DNA from: DATLWR01 sp035576205
GTDB taxonomy: Bacteria > Pseudomonadota > Zetaproteobacteria > Mariprofundales > Mariprofundaceae
NCBI GenBank assembly: GCA_035576205.1
Contig: DATLWR010000002.1
Location: 1-9,794 of the forward strand
DNA: 9,794 bases
Direction: 5' to 3'
Below the pieces are notes generated by a model. That model was not told the DNA's origin, made no database searches, and worked only from the letters and a program-made list of their open reading frames with translations. Positions 1-6,258 of this stretch are shown here, piece by piece. Numbering within the stretch: position 1 is the first letter of the stretch; each line of letters begins with the position of its first letter. The position numbers and the translations under genes were made by a program.

Positions 1-931
1 CCGGCACGACCGCCTCGAAGATGGCGACATCCGCTTGCGAGGCGGCGCGGATGTTGCGCAGGATCCGGATCGAATCCGCATCACTTAAGCCGTGGAAGAG
101 GGCGCAGGCGAGATAGACATCCTTGTCGCCGGCCGCCGGCACGCTCTCACGAGCATCGCCGGCGACGAACTCGAGGCGCGTCAGCACCGCCTCGTCGATC
201 TTGCCCTGCCAATAGCCTCGCGCCTCGTCGATCACCTGCGGCCTGTCGAAGACCACCGCCCTGAGTTTCGGGAAAGCCTCCAGCAGGGCGATCGCCTTCG
301 ATCCCTTGGAGCCGCCGACATCGATCAGCCGCTCGTAACGCCCCCAGTCGAAATCGGTGAGGAAGCTGTTGCCGACCAGCGCCTCGGTGCTGTCCATCGC
401 CCTGGCGAACAAACTCTCGAATTCGGCATGCCGGTCCATGTAGTCGAACAGCTTTTCGCCGTGCGCCAGTTTGAAGGGGATGTCGCCGCTTCGGATGCCG
501 TTCTCCAGCTCCTCGGTCCACGGCCGGGTCATCTCCGGGGAGTTGTGCATCAGGATCATGGCGCGCACGCACTGTGGGTTGGCCTCGTCGAGATAGGCGG
601 AGGTCTTGTTGTTGGCGATGCGGCCGGGCTCGGGTTCCGCAAAGATGCCCATCGAGACCAGCATGCGCAGCAGCCGGTGGAGGTTGTCGGTATGGCAGCC
701 GGCCTTTGCGGCCAGCTCGTCGATATTCAGGGGCTCATTGCCGAGCAGTGTGGCGAGATCGAGGCGGGCGGCCACATACAGTACCCGCGACTGCCAGAAC
801 AGCGAGCCGATCTGCATCAGCCGCATCGGAGGCGGCGTCATCCTGTTCGGCAGCTGCTGCAGCCAGGCGGCGACGCCGAGCCCTTTCTGGAAGCCTTTCA
901 CGGCCATGTTGTTTCTGGCGAATGCGGACAT
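1..931 (-). CDS. SAM-dependent O-methyltransferase (OMT family 2), C-terminus beyond window
   Basis: I translated this from the minus strand. It is open from an ATG at 931 to the left edge (310 codons) and is incomplete at its C-terminus. An N-terminal winged-helix/dimerisation part (about residues 35-115) precedes a Rossmann methyltransferase domain. SAM motif I is DVGGSKGS at residues 204-211, FDRPQV (228-233) follows strand 2, and GDA is at 258-260. His280 in LFHGLSDAD aligns with the catalytic base of plant-type and bacterial OMTs. The family usually reads HDW there, so Asp-Trp is replaced by Gly-Leu. The substrate cannot be told; relatives methylate phenolics, carotenoids or polyketides. 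The start is supported by AAGGAGA 6 nt upstream. It begins 11 bp after the TetR gene stop, so the two are very likely co-transcribed and the regulator probably controls this enzyme. Confidence 0.88.
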   Translation of the reverse strand, partial: MSAFARNNMAVKGFQKGLGVAAWLQQLPNRMTPPPMRLMQIGSLFWQSRVLYVAARLDLATLLGNEPLNIDELAAKAGCHTDNLHRLLRMLVSMGIFAEPEPGRIANNKTSAYLDEANPQCVRAMILMHNSPEMTRPWTEELENGIRSGDIPFKLAHGEKLFDYMDRHAEFESLFARAMDSTEALVGNSFLTDFDWGRYERLIDVGGSKGSKAIALLEAFPKLRAVVFDRPQVIDEARGYWQGKIDEAVLTRLEFVAGDARESVPAAGDKDVYLACALFHGLSDADSIRILRNIRAASQADVAIFEAVVP

Positions 932-942
932 GAGCGTCTCCT

Positions 943-1569
943 TCAGTTCTGGGGATCGAGCGGACGTACGATGCCGTGCGTCAGGATGCGGTCGTAGAAG
1001 GCGGCCAGCTGTCCGAAAAAGGCCGCGTCGATCGGTTCACCGAACTGCTTGGCCAGGAAATCGCGGATCAGCATCGGCAGCATCGACATGCTGACCGCGG
1101 CGATGCGCAGCAGTTCCGGATCGATGTCCGGCGCGATTTTGCCGTCGTCCTTCATCCTGTTGATCCATTGCACGCCCGACTGGCGACCGCGCTCCAGCAC
1201 CGTCTCGACGAGGAAGCGGGCGCCCGGCGCCTCGGCGCTGTTCAGCGTTTTCATGATCAACAGCGGAAAGCGGGGGTTGGCGAGGGCGGCGCGGTAGTAC
1301 ATGCGGAAGAACTCCTCGAAGCTGGCCGGCGACGCTTCGCTGTCCGGCTTGCGCATGTTGTCGATCAGCGGTTGCAGCCAGCTGCGCAATACCTCTTCGA
1401 ACAGCCCCTCCTTGCTGTTGAAGTAGTAGTAGATCATCGACATGTTGGTGCCGGCATCCCTGGCGATACTGCGCATGGCGACGCGGTGGTAATCCTCTTC
1501 CAGGAAGCGGTGCATGGCGGCATCAAGCAGCCGTTGGCGCACGTCGGGTTTATCCACGCTTCCGGCCAT
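943..1569 (-). CDS. TetR/AcrR family transcriptional regulator
   Basis: This 208-residue protein has a TetR N-terminal DNA-binding domain. Helix 1 is around RQRLLDAAMHRF (11-22). The helix-turn-helix spans about residues 30-50 and ends in the family-typical MSMIYYYFNSKEGLF. The remaining 150 or so helical residues form the ligand-binding and dimerisation domain, whose ligand is unknown. An in-frame ATG six codons earlier (1587) exists, but the ATG at 1569 is preferred because a strong AAGGAGG lies 5 nt upstream of it (1575-1581) and within the longer reading. The stop is 11 bp before the O-methyltransferase start, making a regulator-first two-gene operon. Inverted repeats just upstream (1580-1595, 1638-1660) suggest autoregulation. 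A role as repressor is typical for the family and is inferred here. Confidence 0.9.
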   Translation of the reverse strand: MAGSVDKPDVRQRLLDAAMHRFLEEDYHRVAMRSIARDAGTNMSMIYYYFNSKEGLFEEVLRSWLQPLIDNMRKPDSEASPASFEEFFRMYYRAALANPRFPLLIMKTLNSAEAPGARFLVETVLERGRQSGVQWINRMKDDGKIAPDIDPELLRIAAVSMSMLPMLIRDFLAKQFGEPIDAAFFGQLAAFYDRILTHGIVRPLDPQN

Positions 1570-1579
1570 CGACACCTCC

Positions 1580-1595
1580 TTGATCAAGCGATCAA
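1580..1595. promoter_or_regulatory. Candidate TetR operator, TTGATC-n4-GATCAA
   Basis: A perfect 6-bp inverted repeat with a 4-bp spacer lies directly upstream of the TetR gene and touches its ribosome binding site at 1575-1581. Bound protein here would block expression of the regulator and the downstream methyltransferase. The site and its link to this regulator are inferred from position and symmetry only. Confidence 0.45.
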
Positions 1596-1637
1596 AGGCA
1601 GCGTAGACCGTAGCGGAATGGATGGAAAACGGTTTCG

Positions 1638-1660
1638 TTGATCAAAATCGGTCGTTTGAT
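1638..1660. promoter_or_regulatory. Second TTGATC-type symmetric site upstream of the TetR gene
   Basis: TTGATCAA (1638-1645) is an 8-bp palindrome. It is also part of a wider repeat with arms ATCAAA (1641-1646) and TTTGAT (1655-1660) around an 8-bp spacer. The core is the same as in the site at 1580-1595, about 60 bp nearer the gene. Two related sites flanking the likely promoter would fit cooperative or looping repression, but no convincing -35/-10 pair was found to anchor this. Confidence 0.35.
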
Positions 1661-1677
1661 TGAAAGGTGGAATGGAT

Positions 1678-1695
1678 GCCGGCTTGCAAGCCGGC
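1678..1695. repeat. Perfect 18-bp palindrome GCCGGCTTGCAAGCCGGC
   Basis: This self-complementary 18-mer lies between the end of the DUF805 gene and the TetR promoter region, next to a second imperfect hairpin (1707-1736). Paired GC-rich hairpins in an intergenic gap resemble a REP-type element. It could equally be a terminator stem or a protein-binding site. One copy is present in this window. Confidence 0.5.
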
Positions 1696-1706
1696 GGGAG
1701 GTGGAG

Positions 1707-1736
1707 GCCGGTGGCGGATTATTGCCGCGCACCGGC
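1707..1736 (-). terminator. Stem-loop after the DUF805 gene, possible terminator
   Basis: The arms GCCGGTGGCGG (1707-1717) and CCGCGCACCGGC (1725-1736) pair with a single bulged base around a 7-nt loop. The structure is 16 bp beyond the DUF805 stop on the minus strand. It lacks a following T-tract, so intrinsic termination is only possible, not shown. Confidence 0.35.
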
Positions 1737-1751
1737 TCCCTTGTCAGGCGG

Positions 1752-2123
1752 TCAGGCCGTGGCCAGCTTCGGGTTGGAACCGTAGCGGTTGTCGCCCGCT
1801 GTGCTGTCCAGGACCATGAACACCAGCAGCACGATCGGGCCCGCCAGCGGTATCAGAAGGATCAGCAGCCACCAGGCGCTGCGATCGGTGTCGTGCAGGC
1901 GGCGCACGGTGACGGCAAGGCTCGGAATCAGCACGGCCAGCGAGTAGATCAGGCCCAGTGTCCCGATGCCGTACTGCTGGTTGACGGTGCCGAGCATGCC
2001 GTCCACAACACCGAGGACAATGCTGATGATGATGCTGAACAGGGCAAAGAACCAATACTCGCTCCGTTGCGCCCGGCCGCTAAAGACCGCGTATTTCTTC
2101 AGAACCTCAATATACCAATTCAT
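1752..2123 (-). CDS. DUF805 family inner-membrane protein
   Basis: This 123-residue protein has the complete DUF805 pattern. It has an N-terminal MNWYIEVLKKYAVFSGRAQRSEYW segment (1-24, with the typical F-GRA-R-EYW), then a hydrophobic helix at about 25-45. A second helix at about 54-68 leads into VRRLHDTDRSAWW (73-85), and a third spans about 84-108. The short polar tail has the usual D-G-N-YGSNP ending. Members are small multi-pass membrane proteins of undefined function, related to E. coli YhaH/YhaI. AAGGAG (2130-2135) lies 6 nt before the ATG. A 203-bp gap separates it from the upstream GFA gene, so it is probably a separate transcription unit. Its length matches the family. Confidence 0.92.
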   Translation of the reverse strand: MNWYIEVLKKYAVFSGRAQRSEYWFFALFSIIISIVLGVVDGMLGTVNQQYGIGTLGLIYSLAVLIPSLAVTVRRLHDTDRSAWWLLILLIPLAGPIVLLVFMVLDSTAGDNRYGSNPKLATA

Positions 2124-2245
2124 CCCTCACTCCTTTTGTCGTATTCCCCAAGTATTGACCCGGGGGTGACGGATGCCTGCCACCGCTCGGCCGTTTGCGA
2201 AGACCTTGCCTGTTTCAGAATATCCTCTCCCCCGAGAGCCAGACC

Positions 2246-2254
2246 ACTATAGCA
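2246..2254 (-). promoter_or_regulatory. Possible extended -10 promoter for the DUF805 gene
   Basis: Read on the minus strand, TGCTATAGT matches the extended -10 pattern TGnTATAAT with one mismatch. It is about 125 bp upstream of the DUF805 start. No good -35 at normal spacing was found. Nothing else was recognised in the 203-bp gap at 2124-2326. Confidence 0.25.
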
Positions 2255-2326
2255 CAAACCCCCGTTTATTGCTGCAAGGTGTAAAAACGGTATGGCTAGG
2301 TGACGGTGGTGGAGAAGGGCTGATCC

Positions 2327-2686
2327 TCAGAGGCTGCGACCGTCGAAACGGCGCACCGGCAGTGCCTCGATATCGACATCCTCCAGGCAGCGCACATTGA
2401 TCGAGACCATCGGGTTCCCTTTGCTATCCTTTCGGCGCGCGAAGGGGTGCATACCGCAGTTGGGGCAGAAGTAGTGCTGGATGCGGTGGGTATTGAAGGT
2501 GTAAATGGCTAGATTCACTTCAGGGCTAAGCAGTCGGAACTTCGCTTCAGGAACGAACCACATCTTCGTCCCCTTGCGCTGGCAGATCGAGCAGTTGCAC
2601 TCGATCACCTCGGTTGGTTCGCCTTCCACCTCGAAGGCGATGCCACCGCAGTGACAGCTACCTTCGAGTGTTGTTGTCTGTGTCAT
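2327..2686 (-). CDS. GFA family zinc-binding protein (Gfa-like, CENP-V/GFA domain)
   Basis: This 119-residue protein has the full GFA cysteine set. The first cluster is SCHCGG (Cys11, Cys13), the second is ECNCSICQ (Cys30, Cys32, Cys35), and the third is FCPNCGMHPF (Cys74, Cys77). These bind structural and catalytic zinc in the family. The prototype speeds formation of S-hydroxymethylglutathione from formaldehyde and glutathione, but most relatives are uncharacterised, so the substrate here is unknown. AAGGAG at 2695-2700 precedes the ATG by 8 nt. It starts 22 bp after the VOC gene stop and is the last member of the five-gene minus-strand cluster. Confidence 0.9.
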   Translation of the reverse strand: MTQTTTLEGSCHCGGIAFEVEGEPTEVIECNCSICQRKGTKMWFVPEAKFRLLSPEVNLAIYTFNTHRIQHYFCPNCGMHPFARRKDSKGNPMVSINVRCLEDVDIEALPVRRFDGRSL

Positions 2687-2708
2687 GTTTTGTACTCCTT
2701 CGTTTCGG

Positions 2709-3080
2709 TTACTGCATAGAATGCAACCCGATCAGGTTGCCCTCAGTGTCGATCACCAGCGCGATGAATCCGTATTGTCCGATCGATGTTTTGCTGCGAT
2801 GGATCTGTCCGCCGGCCGCCTCGATGCGGCCGGCCTCGACGGCGCAGTCGTCGCAGGCGAAATAGACCAGTGTGCTGTTGCCGCCCGGGCAGACGCCGTC
2901 CATCTTCACCAGCGTGCCGGATACGCCGTAGTGATCCATGTCCGATGGAAAACCCCACATGTCGAGTTCCGTGCCGTCGATTTTTTGCAGCTCGACATGG
3001 AAGACCGACTCATAGAAGCATTTGGCACGCTCCATCTCCTGTACGTAGATTTCGAACCAGCGGACGGGGTTGTTTTTCAT
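2709..3080 (-). CDS. VOC family protein (glyoxalase/bleomycin-resistance fold)
   Basis: This 123-residue single VOC module has two beta-alpha-beta-beta-beta units. The first begins VRWFEIYVQEMERAKCFYESVF. The second begins at about residue 70 (NSTLVYFACDDCAVEAGRIEAAGGQI) and ends with the usual GFIALVIDTEGNLIGLHS. The metal-site positions are not obvious, and Glu/His candidates near the strand ends are only suggestive. An in-frame ATG seven codons upstream (3101) exists, but the ATG at 3080 has AAAGGAGA at the right spacing, inside the longer reading. It sits 53 bp after the YCII gene and 22 bp before the GFA gene, all on one strand. The substrate is unknown; small-molecule detoxification is a family-level guess. 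Confidence 0.88.
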   Translation of the reverse strand: MKNNPVRWFEIYVQEMERAKCFYESVFHVELQKIDGTELDMWGFPSDMDHYGVSGTLVKMDGVCPGGNSTLVYFACDDCAVEAGRIEAAGGQIHRSKTSIGQYGFIALVIDTEGNLIGLHSMQ

Positions 3081-3133
3081 ATGGGTTCTCCTTTGGTTCA
3101 TGGAATTACGAGGAAATCAGCTTGGGTTTTCCA

Positions 3134-3475
3134 TCAGTTAAAGGGACGTACCTCTACCGGCGCCCTGCAGGCGGCGGCCGCCTTGCGCCCCCAGGTCAGC
3201 GCTTCGTCAAGGTCGGCGGCTTCCAGCACCCAGAAACCGCCGACGTGCTCTGTGGTCTTCAGATAGGGTCCGTCGGTGATGAGCACCTGGCCGTCGGGCC
3301 TCATCCGCAGGGACTTCGCACTGCTTGCCGGGCGCAGGCCGCCTACGAAAACCCTGGCACCGGCAGCCTTCATTTCATCGTTGAGCGCGTCGATATCGCG
3401 GGACATCGCTTCATCCTCTGCGACAGACGGGTCGTAGTTATCGGGGTGGTGAATGGCCACCAGATACTGTGTCAT
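3134..3475 (-). CDS. YCII-related (DGPF domain) protein
   Basis: This 113-residue YciI-like protein starts MTQYLVAIHH and carries the family signature ITDGPY followed by GGFWVLEAADLDEALTWGRKAA (about residues 67-100). YciI-like folds are ferredoxin-like dimers with a putative His-Asp pair. No reaction is established for the DGPF group, which frequently neighbours ECF sigma factors, VOC and SRPBCC proteins. AGGAGA precedes the ATG by about 5 nt. It follows the two-domain VOC gene by 26 bp in the same direction, supporting one operon. Length is normal and nothing is broken. Confidence 0.9.
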   Translation of the reverse strand: MTQYLVAIHHPDNYDPSVAEDEAMSRDIDALNDEMKAAGARVFVGGLRPASSAKSLRMRPDGQVLITDGPYLKTTEHVGGFWVLEAADLDEALTWGRKAAAACRAPVEVRPFN

Positions 3476-3501
3476 GAGTTCTCCTGTAACCGAACTTTTG
3501 T

Positions 3502-4410
3502 TTATGCTGCATCAGCGGCGCGCTGCAGGGCTGCGATGTTGAACTTCTTCATTTTTAGGAACGCCTGTGTCACGCGTGCGCGCTGTTCGGGAGATCCTCC
3601 CATCAGTTCGCCCATGTTCGACGGTACGACCTGCCACGAGAGGCCGTACTTGTCCTTGAGCCAGCCGCACTGCTCGGCCTGCGGTACCGCCGAAAGCTTT
3701 TCCCAGTAGTCGTCGATCTCATCCTGCGTGTCGCAATGGACGACAAGTGAGACGGCTTCGTTGAATGAAAAATCGTCCATGCGCGCCGAGTCCATGGCCG
3801 CAAACCACTGTTCGTGCAGCGTGAAGTCCTCGAACATCACCGTGCCTTCCTTGTCCGGCGCCTGACCGGGGCCGTAGCGGGCGACGAAACCCTGCCTCGA
3901 GTTTTCAAAAATGGAGGTATAAAACTTCATCGCCTCTTCGGCTTTTCCGCACACCTCTTTCGTAAACATCAGCGAAGGGATGATGGTTGATGCTGCGCCG
4001 GCTTCGGGATTCGCAAGGATCAGTTGCCACGATACACCGTATTTGTCCTGCACCCAGCCGTAATGCTCGCTGAACGGGTATCGGTCGAGCGGCATCAATA
4101 CGGTGCCGCCGAGCACAAGATTTTCCCACAGGGCGTCGAGCGCCTTTCGGGCGTCTGAATGCTGCGACGGATCGAAATTGACGATGAACGAGACTGACGG
4201 GTTGATCCGGAACATTGGCCCCGCGCTGATGGAGAGGAAGTCGTAACCAAACAACCTGAATGTCACTACTTCCGCATCGCCCGACGGCGTATTGGGGATA
4301 GGTGTCACGCTTGTCACCGCTGAATCGCCGCCGAACGCAGAGACGTAGAACTCGGCCGCTTCGCGGGCTTCCTTATCGAACCATAGATGTGGCGTGATTT
4401 TCTGCATCAT
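3502..4410 (-). CDS. Two-domain PhnB-like VOC protein
   Basis: This 302-residue protein holds two tandem PhnB/3-demethylubiquinone-methyltransferase-like VOC domains. Domain 1 (about 3-132) has PHLWFDKEAREAAEFY and YGWVQDKYGVSWQ (117-129). Domain 2 (about 142-265) has IIPSLMFTKEVCGKAEEAMKFY and GWLKDKYGLSWQV (249-261). The repeated GW-KDKYG-SWQ marks an internal duplication or fusion. The family is thought to act on small molecules but has no proven general reaction. A longer in-frame ATG at 4539 lies inside the upstream gene and has no homology. The ATG at 4410 (or the adjacent one at 4407) follows AAAGGAA. Its start overlaps the upstream stop (ATGATG/TGA), which suggests translational coupling to the SRPBCC gene. 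Confidence 0.9.
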   Translation of the reverse strand: MMQKITPHLWFDKEAREAAEFYVSAFGGDSAVTSVTPIPNTPSGDAEVVTFRLFGYDFLSISAGPMFRINPSVSFIVNFDPSQHSDARKALDALWENLVLGGTVLMPLDRYPFSEHYGWVQDKYGVSWQLILANPEAGAASTIIPSLMFTKEVCGKAEEAMKFYTSIFENSRQGFVARYGPGQAPDKEGTVMFEDFTLHEQWFAAMDSARMDDFSFNEAVSLVVHCDTQDEIDDYWEKLSAVPQAEQCGWLKDKYGLSWQVVPSNMGELMGGSPEQRARVTQAFLKMKKFNIAALQRAADAA

Positions 4411-4937
4411 GGGTTCCTTTCGACGACAGTTTTGAGTGATTGCAGACCTTTCTCGAAATCGGTGCCGATCATCTTGTCCACATCCATGAACAGGCTGATG
4501 AGTTTGCCTGTAAAGGAGTTCTTGCCGTCTATGGCCCAAGTGACGCGGGTGGTATCGCCCTCGGCTGCCAGCGTGAACACTACGTGGTTACGACCTTCGA
4601 ACGGCTTGATCATATGCAGTTCGAACTCGACCATGCCGGGTGGTTGCGTATCGATAATGGTGATGTCGCCCTTGCCGACCTCCCTGTTGCCTTCCCAGGC
4701 ATAGGTCGCTCCCGTGCCGGTAACTGTGTCGCCGAATGTTTTCTTCATCTCCGGATCCTTGTTGTAGGGAGTCCATGCCTGCCATTGGCGAAAGTCATTG
4801 ATGTAGGGAAAGATCGTTTCCGGCTTGGCTTTGATGGTAATACTGCGCGTTACCTGAAAACTATCCGGCCGGGTAGCCGCATAGCCCAGTACTGCAGCAA
4901 TGAGTGCGCCAGCGGAGAGAATTGCAATCTTGAACAT
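4407..4937 (-). CDS. SRPBCC family (polyketide cyclase/START-like) protein with N-terminal membrane segment
   Basis: This 176-residue protein begins with a hydrophobic segment at about residues 3-21 (FKIAILSAGALIAAVLGYA), which is a signal anchor or uncleaved signal peptide. The START-like ligand-binding domain starts at about residue 27 with the typical pattern V-R-ITIKAKPETIFPYINDFRQWQAWTPY. It ends with a long C-terminal helix (about 148-172). These proteins bind hydrophobic ligands in a helix-grip pocket; the ligand here is unknown. GAGG lies 10 nt before the ATG. It is the first gene of the cluster, and its stop overlaps the next start by 4 bp. The control region shared with the divergent TetR gene has two palindromes at 4962-4990. 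Confidence 0.88.
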   Translation of the reverse strand: MFKIAILSAGALIAAVLGYAATRPDSFQVTRSITIKAKPETIFPYINDFRQWQAWTPYNKDPEMKKTFGDTVTGTGATYAWEGNREVGKGDITIIDTQPPGMVEFELHMIKPFEGRNHVVFTLAAEGDTTRVTWAIDGKNSFTGKLISLFMDVDKMIGTDFEKGLQSLKTVVERNP

Positions 4938-4961
4938 GTGGGTTTTTCCTCTTGTGATATT

Positions 4962-4973
4962 TTATCGCGATAA
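4962..4973. promoter_or_regulatory. 12-bp palindrome TTATCGCGATAA
   Basis: This perfect palindrome lies between the SRPBCC and TetR genes and directly abuts the 17-bp repeat at 4974-4990. Its left edge overlaps a possible minus-strand -10 (TAAAAT, 4964 to 4959) for the SRPBCC cluster. A bound regulator could occlude that promoter. Which protein binds is not known. Confidence 0.45.
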
Positions 4974-4990
4974 TGTGTACACTGTACACA
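4974..4990. promoter_or_regulatory. Candidate TetR operator, TGTGTACA-C-TGTACACA
   Basis: This 17-bp inverted repeat has perfect 8-bp arms around one central base. It lies 37 bp upstream of the SRPBCC start and 14 or 41 bp upstream of the TetR start, depending on the start chosen. It overlaps the best minus-strand -35 (TGTACA, 18 bp from the TAAAAT -10). Its position and near-perfect symmetry make it the best candidate for the neighbouring TetR protein, controlling both directions. Confidence 0.6.
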
Positions 4991-5030
4991 CAGTAGTCGA
5001 CGGATGTGGACGGTGTCAATATTGGCAGCA

Positions 5031-5690
5031 ATGAAGCGTGACAAATCAGAACACGGAAAGCGCCGCAGTTATCATCACGGTGATCTGAAACAGGCGCTGC
5101 TGGAAGCGGGGGTAACCTTGGCCCGCGAGGGCGGCGGACCCGATGCCGTGGCATTGCGCGAGGCGACGCGCCGCGCCGGCGTGGCACCCAATGCTGCCTA
5201 CAGGCACTACGCCAGCCGCCACGATTTGGTACAGGCAGTGCGCTCGGCAGCACTCGCGGGCCTGGCGCGTGCCATCGAGCAGGAGATGGCCGGGGTTGAC
5301 GAAACGGCCGATCCGGTGCGGTACGCTCGCGACAGCCTGCGCGCCGTAGGTACCGGCTATGTCAAATTCGCCGTCGCCGAACCGGGTCTGTTCCGTACCG
5401 CTTTCACTGTGCCCGACGATCTACAGGGCGAAGCGGTGCCGGAAAAAGCGGGGCGGAGCGGCATGAATCCGTTCCAGTTGCTTGGATTGGCGCTGGACCG
5501 CTGCCTGGATGCCGGATTGATGTCGGCGGCACAGCGCCAGGGAGCGGAGTTCATTGCCTGGTCGGCGGTGCACGGGCTGGCGATGCTGGTCATCGACGGG
5601 CCCCTGCGCGAATTGCCGCCCGAGGCTGTCAGAGGGCTGGGACAGCGTGTATTGGATATGGTGGAGGCGGGGCTGACCCGTAACCTCTAA
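5031..5690 (+). CDS. TetR family regulator with WHG C-terminal domain
   Basis: This 219-residue regulator carries the YHHGDLKQALLEAG signature (14-27) that introduces a distinct TetR subgroup. A helix-turn-helix follows around residues 40-60 (LREATRRAGVAPNAAYRHY). The C-terminal half includes AWSAVHGLAML, matching the WHG motif of the TetR_C_33 domain. An alternative ATG at 5004 would add nine residues. Neither start has a clear ribosome site; 5031 is preferred because the subgroup normally begins about a dozen residues before YHHGDL. It is divergent from the SRPBCC-PhnB-YCII-VOC-GFA cluster and shares the operator region 4962-4990, so it very likely represses that cluster and itself. The ligand is unknown. 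Confidence 0.9.
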   Translation: MKRDKSEHGKRRSYHHGDLKQALLEAGVTLAREGGGPDAVALREATRRAGVAPNAAYRHYASRHDLVQAVRSAALAGLARAIEQEMAGVDETADPVRYARDSLRAVGTGYVKFAVAEPGLFRTAFTVPDDLQGEAVPEKAGRSGMNPFQLLGLALDRCLDAGLMSAAQRQGAEFIAWSAVHGLAMLVIDGPLRELPPEAVRGLGQRVLDMVEAGLTRNL

Positions 5691-5762
5691 CGGACTCGTT
5701 TCAGGCCGGTTAATCTGCAGCCGACGATGGCGAAGTGACGGAGCTGGACAAAGAACCGATTG

Positions 5763-5788
5763 GGCAATACCGATGCTCAGCTATTGCC
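5763..5788. terminator. Weak inverted repeat at the HxlR stop, possible terminator
   Basis: GGCAATA (5763-5769) and TATTGCC (5782-5788) form a 7-bp stem with a 12-nt loop. The structure straddles the HxlR stop codon, where the convergent TetR and HxlR genes face each other. There is no clear T-tract. Otherwise the gap 5691-5776 shows nothing. Confidence 0.25.
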
Positions 5789-6205
5789 TAGCCCGAGTTC
5801 CCATTGGTTTCGCACGTTAGCCAGAAATTTCGCGCGGTTCGTTTGCATCTCTCTGAGCGCCTCTGGCGGCATTGTTACCTCTTCATACCGTGCCGCCCAG
5901 AGCATCATATCCGTTAGCAACGGTGCCAGATCGATACCCTTTTCGGTGAGACGATAGAGGTATTTGCGGGCATCGTCGGGATCGCGCTGCTTGGTGACAA
6001 TACCGGCATTTTCGAGCCGCTGCAGCCGCTCCGCGAGGATGTTGGAGGCGATCTTCTCGCCGGCATTGAGAAATTCGTTGAAACTTTTGCGTCCGAAGAA
6101 CATCAGGTCGCGCACGATCAGCAGCGACCAGGCATCGCCCAGCGTTTCCAGTGTGACATTGATCGGGCAGGAAGAGCGTGGATCCGAGGTGATTTTTTTC
6201 TTCAT
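5777..6205 (-). CDS. HxlR family winged-helix regulator
   Basis: This 142-residue regulator has the HxlR domain over about residues 12-105. It includes the conserved N-terminal Cys13 in SCPIN, and then LGDAWSLLIVRDLMFFGRKSFNEF. The recognition helix region is IASNILAERLQRLENAGIV, and the wing is RDPDDARKYLYRLTEKG. Cys13 is the position used by YodB/HypR-type members for thiol-based sensing of electrophiles or oxidants, so redox control is possible. The ATG at 6205 lacks a strong Shine-Dalgarno sequence. The gene is divergent from a membrane-protein gene, with two matching ACTTGC operators between them. It therefore probably controls itself and that gene. Confidence 0.92.
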   Translation of the reverse strand: MKKKITSDPRSSCPINVTLETLGDAWSLLIVRDLMFFGRKSFNEFLNAGEKIASNILAERLQRLENAGIVTKQRDPDDARKYLYRLTEKGIDLAPLLTDMMLWAARYEEVTMPPEALREMQTNRAKFLANVRNQWELGLGNS

Positions 6206-6225
6206 ACAAAGAGCTTACGCTTAAC

Positions 6226-6242
6226 ACTTGCATTATGCAAGT
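6226..6242. promoter_or_regulatory. HxlR operator candidate 1, ACTTGCAT-T-ATGCAAGT
   Basis: This 17-bp perfect inverted repeat (8-bp arms, one central base) lies in the HxlR/membrane-protein control region. It is 20 bp upstream of the HxlR start. It overlaps a plausible plus-strand -35 (TTGCAT, 6228-6233) paired with TATTAT (6250-6255) at 16 bp. It shares the ACTTGC-n5-GCAAGT core with the second site, as expected for a dimeric winged-helix regulator. Confidence 0.7.
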
Positions 6243-6249
6243 AACATGC

Positions 6250-6258
6250 TATTATAAC
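6250..6258. promoter_or_regulatory. Overlapping -10 elements of the divergent HxlR/membrane-protein promoters
   Basis: The minus strand reads a perfect TATAAT (6256 to 6251). The plus strand offers TATTAT (6250-6255) with TTGCAT (6228-6233) as its -35. No good -35 was seen for the minus-strand element. The position between the two operator repeats supports coordinated repression. Confidence 0.4.

Noticed and set aside
92..997. Long plus-strand open frame of about 300 codons
   Set aside because: It is the antisense shadow of the O-methyltransferase gene. Its Arg/Gly/His-rich translation has no domain character, whereas the minus-strand frame has clear SAM motifs and a ribosome site.
4411..4539. 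N-terminal extension of the two-domain VOC protein
   Set aside because: The added 43 residues lie inside the SRPBCC gene in another frame, lack homology, and contain the ribosome site of the start at 4410.
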